Positions 1 to 7,830 of a stretch of 15,735 nucleotides of DNA are shown here, piece by piece. This DNA comes from an uncultured Roseburia sp. (GTDB lineage Bacteria > Bacillota > Clostridia > Lachnospirales > Lachnospiraceae): positions 1 through 15,735 of the forward strand of contig CAKRCJ010000021.1 in NCBI GenBank assembly GCA_934307185.1, given 5' to 3'. Made by a program: the position numbers and the translations under genes. Numbering within the stretch: the stretch's first letter is position 1; the number at the start of each line of letters is the position of its first letter. The notes below the pieces were generated by a model. The model saw nothing but the letters and a program-made list of their open reading frames with translations. It was not told the DNA's origin and made no database searches.

Positions 1-61
1 AAAAAAGTCTTTTCAAATCCATAACACAACCTGACAATGTGGCAGCGTCATTTATTTTCAT
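1..61 (-). CDS. Possible 5' end of a further gene, cut by the window edge
   Basis: An ATG lies 11 bases after the htrA stop codon, preceded by GGAG with a 4-base spacer, and the frame stays open for 20 codons to the window edge. The peptide begins MKINDAATLSGC. That start vaguely resembles the first helix of MerR-type regulators (MKI-x-x-A-x-x-SG), but the residues that follow do not continue the usual MerR pattern. A second in-frame ATG occurs at codon 14. Twenty codons are too few to identify a family, and the frame could be open by chance. If real, it would be co-transcribed with htrA, as no terminator is visible between them. Confidence 0.25.
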   Translation of the reverse strand, partial: MKINDAATLSGCVMDLKRLF

Positions 62-72
62 TAAACTCCGGC

Positions 73-1590
73 TTAATTTTTCTTTCCAAGCGTTACAGAA
101 ATAGTCTGTTCTTCATACTGTCCATTCGAAGATCTCTCAATCACAACATCTACAGTTGTTCCTGCTGAATAATACTGCATATTAGAAGACAACTCTTCCA
201 TAGACGCTACTGCTTTTCCATCAAAAGTTGTAATAATATCACCTTTCTGGATGCCCGCCTGCTCTGCTGCACTTCCTTCCATTACCTGTGCTACATAAAC
301 ACCGGTAGGCATGTTGTAGGTGGAAGCAACATCACTTGTAACGTCAACACCTGCAATTCCAAGATATGCACTGTCTGACTCGTCTACTTTTTCTTTTGTG
401 ATGAGTTCTTCAATAATTGGTTTTGCGGTATCCATTGGGATTGCGTATCCAATACCTTCTACGGAAGTATCAGAATATTTAACAGAGTTAATACCAATCA
501 CCTCACCTGCTGTATTTAACAATGCACCACCACTGTTACCAGGGTTAATGGCTGCATCTGTCTGAATAAGTTCTGCGGTATAACTTGTATTGCTTGAAGA
601 GTCTGAAACAGATACTTCACGGTTTAATGCACTGATTACACCTGTTGTAACGGACTGTCCATAGCCAAGTGCATTACCAATAGCGATGCAGGACTCTCCA
701 ACCTTAAGACTGTCAGACTCTCCTAATGTGGCTACTTTAATTTCGCTCATTGTATCATCTTTGATACTGCTCAATGCAATTTTTACAACTGCAAGGTCTG
801 TTGAAGGGTCGGTACCTTTGATTTCTGCACTTACGGTATCATCATTTGCAAACGTAACAGTTAAGCTGTTAGAGCCTTCTACTACATGATTATTAGTAGC
901 AACATATAAATAATCACTGTCCTGACTTACAATAATACCAGAACCACAGCTTGTGCTTTCATATGTTTTTGACTGTCCCCAGAAACTCTGGTATTCCGTC
1001 TGGCTTACGTTTGTAATTGCTACGATAGATGGCATTACTGCATTTACGATATCAGAAACATCGGTTGCCACATAAGTGGAAGATACCGCTGTCGGCTGGA
1101 CTGCGGAATTGTCTGATGTTGTAAGCGCTGCCTGCGTACCAGAAACTCCGCTTATTCCAAGTGCTTTTGAAGAAGCATAATTGACTCCGGTCATAACGCC
1201 GCCTGCTACTAAACCAAACACAAGTGCAAGTGCCGCACACTTTGCAACCTGCTTTCCAAAACCGCCCGGCTTTCTTTCCTTTTTCTGTTTCTTTGGCTTT
1301 GGTGCACTGCCATATGCATTGCTCTGATAAGCTCCATTATTTCCATATGGGTTGTAGCTGTTTCCATAGCTTCCACTGTTAGCAGTGGTACTTCCGTAAC
1401 CATATCCATATCCGCCACTTTGTGTACTGCCTGAATTGTTATTATTCTGGCTTGCGTTCTCCTGTTGTGTGCTGCCATATGAATAAAATGAATCCTGTGG
1501 CTGACCGCCATTGCTGTTATTATTGTTGTTATTGTTGTTATTGTTGTTATTACTGTTATTGTAATTGTTATTATAATAATTGTTATCCAT
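73..1590 (-). CDS. htrA: HtrA/DegP-like membrane-anchored serine protease with PDZ domain
   Basis: This S1C-family protease probably degrades misfolded proteins at the outer face of the membrane. Residues 1-95 are a low-complexity tail rich in Asn, Ser, Gly and Tyr, followed by a basic stretch (98-108) and one membrane helix (about 113-137). This predicts a cytoplasmic tail and an external catalytic domain. The trypsin-like domain spans about 175-400, with a complete triad: His235 in TNNHVVEG, Asp265 in DPSTDLAVV and Ser353 in GNSGGALL. A single PDZ domain covers about 408-500, with YLGIAG as its carboxylate-binding loop. Family members are usually about 350-500 residues, so it is full length. 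AAAGGGG lies 8 bases before the ATG. The gene has its own upstream region after the polysaccharide-operon terminator. The family assignment is secure; the role of the long tail is unknown. Confidence 0.95.
   Translation of the reverse strand: MDNNYYNNNYNNSNNNNNNNNNNNNSNGGQPQDSFYSYGSTQQENASQNNNNSGSTQSGGYGYGYGSTTANSGSYGNSYNPYGNNGAYQSNAYGSAPKPKKQKKERKPGGFGKQVAKCAALALVFGLVAGGVMTGVNYASSKALGISGVSGTQAALTTSDNSAVQPTAVSSTYVATDVSDIVNAVMPSIVAITNVSQTEYQSFWGQSKTYESTSCGSGIIVSQDSDYLYVATNNHVVEGSNSLTVTFANDDTVSAEIKGTDPSTDLAVVKIALSSIKDDTMSEIKVATLGESDSLKVGESCIAIGNALGYGQSVTTGVISALNREVSVSDSSSNTSYTAELIQTDAAINPGNSGGALLNTAGEVIGINSVKYSDTSVEGIGYAIPMDTAKPIIEELITKEKVDESDSAYLGIAGVDVTSDVASTYNMPTGVYVAQVMEGSAAEQAGIQKGDIITTFDGKAVASMEELSSNMQYYSAGTTVDVVIERSSNGQYEEQTISVTLGKKN
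1522..1551 (-). repeat. Nine-base tandem repeat within the htrA poly-Asn coding region
   Basis: Three perfect copies of ATTGTTGTT (plus strand, 1522-1548) are followed by a partial ATT. Read on the coding strand they give alternating AAT and AAC codons inside a run of twelve Asn (residues 14-25). Slipped-strand changes of whole units would alter tail length without shifting the frame. Confidence 0.85.
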
Positions 1591-1598
1591 AACAATTT

Positions 1599-1605
1599 CC
1601 CCTTT
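1599..1605 (-). promoter_or_regulatory. Ribosome binding site of htrA
   Basis: AAAGGGG on the minus strand stands 8 bases before the ATG at 1590. It supports translation starting at the Asn-rich tail rather than at the membrane helix. Confidence 0.75.
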
Positions 1606-1667
1606 CCTTGTCTTTTTGCAGCTCTATTTTTCACTGCCTTTATCTTTATGACCTTAGTCTATCGTTA

Positions 1668-1685
1668 AATTGTGTTCGAATTGTG
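1668..1685 (-). promoter_or_regulatory. Direct repeat upstream of htrA, candidate response-regulator site
   Basis: CACAATT occurs twice on the minus strand (1685-1679 and 1674-1668), exactly 11 bases apart, about 80-95 bases before the htrA start. Direct repeats with a helical-turn period are typical of OmpR-family response-regulator sites. In Bacillus, htrA genes are controlled by the CssRS two-component system. No convincing -35/-10 pair was found downstream, which fits an activator-dependent promoter but is weak evidence. No two-component genes are in the window. Confidence 0.35.
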
Positions 1686-1745
1686 ATGAATTTATCAAAA
1701 ATACGTGTTTTTTCTTCACAAACAATCCCAACATCATTTTCTATA

Positions 1746-1785
1746 GAAAAAGCAGCCCTGCCCTTTCCCGGTACAGACCTGCTTT
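1746..1785 (-). terminator. Intrinsic terminator of the polysaccharide operon
   Basis: On the minus strand, AAAGCAG (1785-1779) pairs with CTGCTTT (1755-1749). Inside, a CTG/CAG segment and a CC/GG segment close on a small purine-rich loop. Five T residues follow (1751-1747). It lies just after the stop codon of the DUF6056 gene and separates that operon from htrA. Confidence 0.75.
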
Positions 1786-1796
1786 CCATTCAAAAT

Positions 1797-3224
1797 CTAC
1801 AATTTTAATAACATAACCGAATACTGTGAAATGAAATTCACCACTCCAAGCACAAGCATTGCTATCACAAAGCCATTTTTTTTCTTTTCCGAACGTATCC
1901 GCATCAGAAGCCACAAAATAGCAAACAGATACATTAAATCTGTCAGATAATACACTCGCGCACCGGAAGCATATATAGTCGGCGAAAAAAATAAAACTGC
2001 TTCACTGGCAATCCCTCCAAGATATACCATACTTATAAAAACAGAATGTTCTGTTATTTTCCAGAGAAAAATAAGCGTAAAAAGCACTGCAAAAAGCCAC
2101 CAGAAAAAAGCTGCCTTATTCTGAGCCGTCATGCTCTGCCAGCCCGGAAGCTCTGTGATGCACTCCTCAATATTCATGCCTCCAAGCCCCATTTCAGACA
2201 ATCCATAAAAGCCTGCATACGGAAGCAGTGCCGCTGCCGTAAATAATGCAGCAATCGCCTGATAAACTGCCTTACTCTTTGAATTTTCCTTCTGCTCCTG
2301 CAAGAACAAAATTCCGACCAGCCATATTCCAATAAAAAAGTCTTTGCTCTCATTTGCAAAAGAGGATAAAATCCACTGTACCGTCATAAAAAAATGACTT
2401 CCAAATGTCATTTCCCGATACTTTGGCATCCAGTTCACTATCTCCGACTCCACACGTATCGCATTTCCCGGAGCCAGAAACAGAAGGATAAATGCCGCTG
2501 CCGTAATAATAAATTGTATTATAATTGTAATATCCACTTTCTGTTTCCGGAGCAGAATACAAAGAATTGTCAACACTTCAAATGCAATTAATACTGCCCC
2601 CATCTGCTCAATTGACATTGCCGCAATGACACTGCACGGAATGGCGTATATCAACTGTTTTTTTGAAAATGCTCCTGTTTCAAAGGCAATGTCACACAGT
2701 GGCATCATTGCCCAAACCCCTGCTGTAAATGTCCATGTATAAAAAATAGAACCATTTACCCACACGGCGGAATATCCTAATGTCATAACACTCATAAGAA
2801 GATATCCTGCCGCTAAAAATACCGGATATCTTAACGTACTCCAGAAAATTTTATGAGAAGACTGCTGCTTTGCCACATATTCATAATAGTCATTATATCC
2901 GGCTGCCTTGCAGGAAAGTCTTAAAATTCCTGCCGGAAGCAAAGCCATCATAACAGCATTTACAACACGCCAGAACCAAAGCCCCAGATTAAATGTAAGA
3001 TATACAAGCGCCTCACCTGCCATTCTTCCAACCCATGTCTGATATCGCCAGCACAGGTATTCGAAGAATCCCATTGATGTAGAATAATAATGAAAAAAAA
3101 CATCGTCTCCATCAGAATATCCCATCCGGCTTAGAATTCCAAAAATTCCAGCCCCCATAAGACACCAAAACCCAATGTATATCCATCCCTGTTTCTTTAA
3201 TTCATTTCTTTTTTCTAATTTCAT
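1797..3224 (-). CDS. Polytopic membrane protein, DUF6056 family, possible GT-C glycosyltransferase
   Basis: This 475-residue protein is almost entirely hydrophobic, with roughly 11-13 membrane segments beginning at residues 13-32. The first loop carries acidic residues in YSDGDDVFF (Asp38, Asp40, Asp41), followed by WVGRMAGE at about 64-71. That arrangement matches the DUF6056 family and resembles GT-C transferases such as GtrII, which use polyprenyl-phosphate sugars and hold catalytic acids in the first external loop. It starts 2 bases after the stop of the GtrB-like gene, with AAGGA upstream of the ATG. The inferred role is to add a sugar to a surface glycan outside the membrane, using the lipid-linked donor made by its neighbour. 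A polymerase or flippase role cannot be excluded. It is the last gene of the operon. Confidence 0.75.
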   Translation of the reverse strand: MKLEKRNELKKQGWIYIGFWCLMGAGIFGILSRMGYSDGDDVFFHYYSTSMGFFEYLCWRYQTWVGRMAGEALVYLTFNLGLWFWRVVNAVMMALLPAGILRLSCKAAGYNDYYEYVAKQQSSHKIFWSTLRYPVFLAAGYLLMSVMTLGYSAVWVNGSIFYTWTFTAGVWAMMPLCDIAFETGAFSKKQLIYAIPCSVIAAMSIEQMGAVLIAFEVLTILCILLRKQKVDITIIIQFIITAAAFILLFLAPGNAIRVESEIVNWMPKYREMTFGSHFFMTVQWILSSFANESKDFFIGIWLVGILFLQEQKENSKSKAVYQAIAALFTAAALLPYAGFYGLSEMGLGGMNIEECITELPGWQSMTAQNKAAFFWWLFAVLFTLIFLWKITEHSVFISMVYLGGIASEAVLFFSPTIYASGARVYYLTDLMYLFAILWLLMRIRSEKKKNGFVIAMLVLGVVNFISQYSVMLLKL

Positions 3225-3226
3225 AC

Positions 3227-4183
3227 TTAACTTTCCTTATCCAGAATTACAGACTCAATAATATATTTCGGTCGTTTCTTCGTCTCCAGATAGGTCTTCC
3301 CGATATACTCTCCGATAATTCCGATTGCAAAAATCTGTAAACCTCCAAGCACCCAGATAGAAACCATAATGCTTGCCCAGCCTGGAACAACATTTCCATT
3401 AAAATAATCTACAAATGATTTTATCAGCATAATTAAACTGATAATACAGATAAAAAGTCCGCCCATTGTAATCATCCGGATTGGTTTCACTGACAAAGAA
3501 GTAATTCCCTCAAAAGCAAATGCGATCATCTTGCTAAGAGGATATTTGCTCTTTCCTGCAAATCTTTCTCCTCTTTCATACTCTACTTTTGTGCTTTGAA
3601 ATCCAATCATTGGAACGATTCCGCGTAAAAATAAATTCACTTCTTCAAATTCAAGCAGATTTTCTGCTGCTCTTTTGCTCAAAAGCCTGTAGTCCGCATG
3701 GTCATACACAATATCCGCACCTAAAAGGCTCATGAATTTGTAAAAAAAATGTGCCGTTCCTCTTTTAAATGCAGTGTCTTTTTTTCTGGAAGAACGCACT
3801 CCGTACACAATATCATTTCCTGCGTAAAAGGCATCAATCATCCTGTCTATTGCATTAATATCATCCTGCAAATCAGCATCCATCGTCACAACCATATCAC
3901 AGTACTTCACCGCCGTTGCAATTCCCGCTAAAAGTGCATTCTGATGCCCTCTGTTTCTGGAGAGATTCACTCCCGAAAAAACAGGATTCTTCCGGCACAG
4001 ACCACAGATAAGTCTCCAGGTATCATCCTTAGAACCATCGTTTACAAACATAATCCGGCTGTTTTTCTTTATTTTATTTTCTGTGATAAGCTGATTTATT
4101 TTATCCTGCAGCCGTTTTGATGTTTCCGGCAAAACTTCCTGTTCATTATAGCATGGAACTACAATATATAACGTCTTACTCAT
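3227..4183 (-). CDS. GtrB/DPM1-like polyprenyl-phosphate glycosyltransferase (GT2)
   Basis: This family moves a sugar from a nucleotide donor to undecaprenyl phosphate on the inner face of the membrane. From the chosen ATG the protein has 318 residues. The GT2 domain shows VVPCYNEQE at the start, NDGSKDDT at 48-55, and the metal-binding DADLQDD at 102-108. KSKYPLSKM (211-219) is typical of the GtrB/YkcC/CsbB group. Two membrane helices follow at about 236-258 and 270-295, then a basic tail, all as expected. A GTG lies two codons upstream (4189), but AGGAAGG sits 6 bases before the ATG and directly abuts the GTG, so the ATG at 4183 is preferred. It overlaps the previous gene by 8 bases (ATGAGTAA). 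The sugar is unknown; glucose is common in the family. Confidence 0.88.
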   Translation of the reverse strand: MSKTLYIVVPCYNEQEVLPETSKRLQDKINQLITENKIKKNSRIMFVNDGSKDDTWRLICGLCRKNPVFSGVNLSRNRGHQNALLAGIATAVKYCDMVVTMDADLQDDINAIDRMIDAFYAGNDIVYGVRSSRKKDTAFKRGTAHFFYKFMSLLGADIVYDHADYRLLSKRAAENLLEFEEVNLFLRGIVPMIGFQSTKVEYERGERFAGKSKYPLSKMIAFAFEGITSLSVKPIRMITMGGLFICIISLIMLIKSFVDYFNGNVVPGWASIMVSIWVLGGLQIFAIGIIGEYIGKTYLETKKRPKYIIESVILDKES

Positions 4184-5144
4184 CGGCACCCTTCCTAATC
4201 TCCCAGTATCCCGGATTCATTGTATATTTTAAAATCTTTTTTTCGCTTAATTTTTCATATCGTTTTCCCATCCAGTATCCGGCATATTTTCCTACACACT
4301 GCATCCCGAAATTAAAAATAAGCCATGGCTTGTGGATTTTGCACAAATAGGACACCGTACTTTTTACCAGACGCATTCCTTCTGCTTCTGAACTGACATT
4401 CTCAAAAATTTCCGGATGCTGCTTCTGTGAAACTGCAAGGTCAAAATTTCTACAAAACTGCTGTTTTACCGTATAGTTGTGCGAGTGAACTACTTTTGCC
4501 TCTGCAATATAAGCAACTCCATATCCATTATCAATTGCCTGATACGCATACAGCATATCCTCATTAAAAATAACCGGATGTTCAAATCCGCCAAGTTTTT
4601 CAAAAATATCCTTCCGGTATGCCGCACATACATCCGAGCAGAAAAATGTCTTTATCCCAAGTTCTGAAATATCTTTTTTTGTCTTTATCCTGCTCTGTGC
4701 CGGATAATTAAACTGCCTTGTGTATTGCTCTACAATATGACAGTCCGGCTTTGGAAGCTGCCTTGCATATGCCACAGCAACCGTTGTTCTCCCGATATTT
4801 CCCAAAAACGGCTCTACCAGCTTTTCTACCATAAAGCTATCTGCCGGCACTGCATCCTGTGTCATAAACAAAACTACATCTGCCTTTGAATATGTGGCAC
4901 CAAGCTGTCTTGTCCCGCCATGGTCAAATTCTTTTTTGGGAATATGGATAATCTCATATCCACAGGGAAGCTCCTCTAAGCGCCTGCAGATTGGATACTT
5001 CTCCACTGCATCCTTCCAGAGACTTTCTTCTGTATTTAAAATAATTACCCTATGAACGACAAAGGTCTGCCCTTGCAGCATGTGCAAGAGCAGACATAAT
5101 GTTTCATCCGGTTTGTAAGTCGGAATAATAATATCTACTGTCAT
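4176..5144 (-). CDS. Family 2 glycosyltransferase, rhamnosyltransferase-like
   Basis: This 322-residue cytoplasmic GT2 enzyme probably adds a deoxyhexose such as rhamnose to the lipid-linked polysaccharide precursor. The nucleotide-binding start reads VDIIIPTYKPDETL. FDHGGTRQLG (73-82) is characteristic of the RfbF/rhamnosyltransferase-like branch. MTQDAVP (94-100) stands in the place of the metal-binding DxD, and NEDMLYAY (194-201) supplies the probable catalytic acid. There are no membrane helices, though the C-terminus (about 270-310) is aromatic and basic and may contact the membrane. The ATG follows directly after the LCP stop codon with no gap. Its Shine-Dalgarno is weak, so translation is probably coupled. 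Donor and acceptor cannot be read from sequence. Confidence 0.85.
   Translation of the reverse strand: MTVDIIIPTYKPDETLCLLLHMLQGQTFVVHRVIILNTEESLWKDAVEKYPICRRLEELPCGYEIIHIPKKEFDHGGTRQLGATYSKADVVLFMTQDAVPADSFMVEKLVEPFLGNIGRTTVAVAYARQLPKPDCHIVEQYTRQFNYPAQSRIKTKKDISELGIKTFFCSDVCAAYRKDIFEKLGGFEHPVIFNEDMLYAYQAIDNGYGVAYIAEAKVVHSHNYTVKQQFCRNFDLAVSQKQHPEIFENVSSEAEGMRLVKSTVSYLCKIHKPWLIFNFGMQCVGKYAGYWMGKRYEKLSEKKILKYTMNPGYWEIRKGADE
4190..4196 (-). promoter_or_regulatory. Ribosome binding site fixing the GtrB-like gene start
   Basis: AGGAAGG on the minus strand is 6 bases before the ATG at 4183. It has no spacer to the in-frame GTG at 4189, which argues against that longer start. Confidence 0.7.
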
Positions 5145-6263
5145 TTATCTGTATCCACTTTCCTCAGTCATACCTGTATCATTGATAATCTTCTTACTAT
5201 TTGTAATAACAGTATCTGATGGTGTATATTCGGTATCATCAAATAAGAACTGATGTAATTCAATTACATTAGACTCTAATGTACAAGGAACAACTACACT
5301 TCCTTTTGAACCAATCTTTGTTGAATTTTTGCTAAATGGGAAGCCTTTTGACTCTCCAAGACTGTAATTAAATACCTGTGCTGCAAGTGCAACCAGATCT
5401 GTATTTGAAAAGCTTGTCTGGATATCACCAAATACGGCATCAATCAGCTTATTAATTGTAACTAAATCAGACTTCTGTGCTTTTGCAACCATAGCTGCAA
5501 TCACTGTTCTCTGACGTTCTGCACGTTTATAATCGTCCCCTGTCGTATAACGGATACGGGAATATGCACAAGCCTGTACACCATCTAATGTGATATTAGT
5601 TCCGCCGCCGGAGAGATACTGTGAATTATGCTTTGTCAGCTTATTAATTTCATCCATGTATCCCTGCATCAAAACAGCTTCCTCATCGGTAACTTCATCT
5701 AAAGTGATACCACCAAGCAAGTCTACACACTCTACAACCGCATTAAAATCTACTGTTACATAATCTGTAATTGCAAGGTCTAAGTTCTTATTTAACATAT
5801 TAATTGCAGCTTCCGGTCCGCCATTTGCATAAGCAGCATTGCATTTTCTGAAGCTTCCATTTCCAACATCAAGATAGGAATCCCTATATACAGAACATAA
5901 CTTCACTTCTTTAGTCTGATTATTGATATTGGCAATCATAATAACATCGCTTCGTCCGTTAGACAGATTACCATTGGATCTGTTATCCAGACCAAAGAGT
6001 GCGATTGTTGTATAGTTCTCCATGATTTCCTGTGACTCCTGCGAAATACCTGCATTTATCTCGATGTTCTCAATCGGTACTTCCGTACGCTCAATTTTTC
6101 CAAGTTTACTTACAAAAAATAATACTACTGCCAAAAGTAACAGAACCAGTATTTCAACTACCAGTAAAATAATACGCTTTTTTCTTTTTTTCTTTTTTAA
6201 AGCCTCTTTATGTTTCTTTGTTGTCATTTTTTTTCTGGCTTCATTTCTTGTCTCATCACTCAT
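5145..6263 (-). CDS. LCP (LytR-CpsA-Psr) family cell-wall glycopolymer ligase
   Basis: LCP enzymes transfer lipid-linked glycopolymers onto peptidoglycan at the outer face of the membrane. This 372-residue protein has a very basic N-terminus (residues 6-30), one membrane helix (about 31-52), and an external LCP domain from about 84. Visible family motifs are FGLDNR (90-95), GRSDVIMI (103-110) with its Arg-Ser-Asp, SVYRDSYLDV (124-133) with Arg127 and Asp128, CNAAYANGG (141-149), and the Arg-rich segment from YSRIRY to RAERQR (234-252) that contacts the pyrophosphate lipid. It lies 13 bases downstream of the initiating transferase, with AGGAG before the ATG. This placement suggests it attaches the polysaccharide built by this operon to the wall. 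The C-terminal 60-70 residues are short and match no extra domain I recognise. Confidence 0.93.
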   Translation of the reverse strand: MSDETRNEARKKMTTKKHKEALKKKKRKKRIILLVVEILVLLLLAVVLFFVSKLGKIERTEVPIENIEINAGISQESQEIMENYTTIALFGLDNRSNGNLSNGRSDVIMIANINNQTKEVKLCSVYRDSYLDVGNGSFRKCNAAYANGGPEAAINMLNKNLDLAITDYVTVDFNAVVECVDLLGGITLDEVTDEEAVLMQGYMDEINKLTKHNSQYLSGGGTNITLDGVQACAYSRIRYTTGDDYKRAERQRTVIAAMVAKAQKSDLVTINKLIDAVFGDIQTSFSNTDLVALAAQVFNYSLGESKGFPFSKNSTKIGSKGSVVVPCTLESNVIELHQFLFDDTEYTPSDTVITNSKKIINDTGMTEESGYR

Positions 6264-6276
6264 TAATTATTTTCTC

Positions 6277-7695
6277 CTAATATGCATTCTTATTAATAAA
6301 TCCTTTGAAAACCGTAAGGAAAAGAATTTTAATATCTAATCCAAATGTCCAGTTTTCAATATAATATAAATCATGTTCAATACGTTTGCGGATAGAAGTG
6401 TCTCCTCTGTACCCATTCACCTGTGCCCAGCCGGTCATTCCCGGTCTGACCTGATGCTTAATCATATATCTTGGTATTTCTTCACGGAACTTCTCCACAT
6501 ACTGCGGCCGCTCCGGTCTTGGACCCACAAGGCTCATATCACCGCGCAATACATTAAATAACTGCGGAAATTCATCTAAGCTTGTCTTTCTTAAAAATCT
6601 TCCAACTTTCGTCACCCTCGGGTCATCCTTCTGCGTCCACCCCTTCTTTTCTTCCTCCGGTGGCTGAACATACATCGTGCGGAACTTATACATCTGGAAT
6701 GGAATATTGTGGAGCCCGACACGCTCCTGTTTGAAAATCAACGGTCCCTTTGACGTTGTCTTAACTAAAATCGCTGATACAAGCATCACAGGTGAAAATA
6801 TAACAATACAAACCAGTGAACCTACGATATCCGAAAGCCTCTTTACTAAAGCATTAAACGTATCACTGAGTGGTACATAACGGATATTGATGACCGGGAG
6901 TCCCTGTAAGTCTTCTGTGTATGGCTTCGTCGGAATTATATTGCCATAATCAGGAATAAACTTTGTATGCACACCTGATTTTTCACACTCGGCAACAATC
7001 TTCTCCAACTTTTTATATTCTCTTAACCCAAGTGTAATCGCTATCTCATCTAACTTATTCTCCGGGAGAATGTAAGCAAGGTTTCCAATGCTTCCGATTA
7101 CTTTCACGCCACGATAGGTTGTTCCACGCGCAATATTGTCATCTAAAATTCCGCGTATCTGGTAGCCCCACTGCGGGTTCTGCTTAATTCTGTCGATATA
7201 CTGCTCTGCTGCCTTAGAATATCCGACCAGCAAAATATGCTTCTGGTTATATCCATTCTTACGGATACTCCGCAAAAATGCCCGCACCATAAGGCGCTCT
7301 ATTTCCTCTAAAAAAATATTAATAATAAAGAAATAGAAAAACATCGAACGTGAAAAGTTTTTCAGTTCTTCCACATAAGACAAAGCAATAAAAAATCCAG
7401 CCATCAGAATGAGTAAGCCAACTGTATTCGCTAATACAATGTTGGAAAACTCCAGCCTTCGTCCCTGCACGCGCTTTGGTGTATACAGCTTAAATGCATA
7501 GTAAAGCAAAAGATAAAGCGGTACTATCAGAATCAGCGCCCTCATATAATATTCAAATGAGAGATAACCGACTTCTTTGTCAACAATACCACTTGCAAAC
7601 TTCAGCCACCATGCAAAAGCATACGACATAATAACGGCAACTGCATCTATCACAACCTGCAGTCTATTAAAATGTTGCTGATTATCTTTTATCAT
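6277..7695 (-). CDS. Polyprenyl-phosphate sugar-1-phosphate transferase (WcaJ/EpsE-like, initiating enzyme)
   Basis: This enzyme starts a repeat unit by moving a hexose-1-phosphate from a nucleotide sugar to undecaprenyl phosphate. The 472-residue protein has the full long-form layout: about four N-terminal membrane helices (11-138), a Rossmann-like domain (about 150-265, HILLVGYSKAAEQ), a further hydrophobic segment (288-310), and the catalytic transferase domain. Catalytic-domain motifs include GPLIFKQERVG (317-327), YKFRTM (336-341), LDEFPQLFNVLRGDMSLVGP (373-391) followed by RPERPQ, and RPGMTGWAQVNG (417-428). AAGGA stands 7 bases before the ATG. It is the first gene of its operon, behind a clear promoter. 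Glucose-1-phosphate is the commonest substrate of this long form, but galactose-1-phosphate is possible. Confidence 0.95.
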   Translation of the reverse strand: MIKDNQQHFNRLQVVIDAVAVIMSYAFAWWLKFASGIVDKEVGYLSFEYYMRALILIVPLYLLLYYAFKLYTPKRVQGRRLEFSNIVLANTVGLLILMAGFFIALSYVEELKNFSRSMFFYFFIINIFLEEIERLMVRAFLRSIRKNGYNQKHILLVGYSKAAEQYIDRIKQNPQWGYQIRGILDDNIARGTTYRGVKVIGSIGNLAYILPENKLDEIAITLGLREYKKLEKIVAECEKSGVHTKFIPDYGNIIPTKPYTEDLQGLPVINIRYVPLSDTFNALVKRLSDIVGSLVCIVIFSPVMLVSAILVKTTSKGPLIFKQERVGLHNIPFQMYKFRTMYVQPPEEEKKGWTQKDDPRVTKVGRFLRKTSLDEFPQLFNVLRGDMSLVGPRPERPQYVEKFREEIPRYMIKHQVRPGMTGWAQVNGYRGDTSIRKRIEHDLYYIENWTFGLDIKILFLTVFKGFINKNAY

Positions 7696-7732
7696 AATGT
7701 TATCCTTTTATTTTATAACTCTCACAATGTCA

Positions 7733-7761
7733 ATCATACAATAATTTCCAATAAATCACAA
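7733..7761 (-). promoter_or_regulatory. Sigma-A-type promoter of the polysaccharide operon
   Basis: On the minus strand, TTGTGA (7761-7756) and TATGAT (7738-7733) are separated by exactly 17 bases, which predicts a start near 7726. The leader to the ATG at 7695 is then about 30 bases. The flanking 7696-7830 gap is very AT-rich and otherwise shows no gene and no convincing terminator, so some read-through from the upstream glycosyltransferase gene is possible. Confidence 0.6.
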
Positions 7762-7830
7762 CTCAATTTTCTTAAAACTCTTAGTTTAAAATCTTAATAT
7801 TTTATTTATTTTTAGGATAACACCCTTTTT

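Noticed and set aside
1500..1590. Repeated units that might suggest a CRISPR or other non-coding array
   Set aside because: The repeats are 9 bases with no spacers and are codons for Asn in the htrA frame.
1209..1634. A 141-codon reading frame overlapping the start of htrA on the same strand
   Set aside because: It is the Asn-rich repeat region read in another frame, giving low-complexity Ile/Thr runs. The htrA frame has a ribosome site and full domain support.
6022..6339. A 105-codon plus-strand frame opposite the LCP gene
   Set aside because: It is the complement of the well-supported LCP gene, with no family motif. The same holds for all other plus-strand frames.
7764..7800. AT-only imperfect hairpin in the gap before the polysaccharide operon
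   Set aside because: The stem lacks G-C pairs and has a bulge, and no T-run follows, so it is not credible as a terminator.
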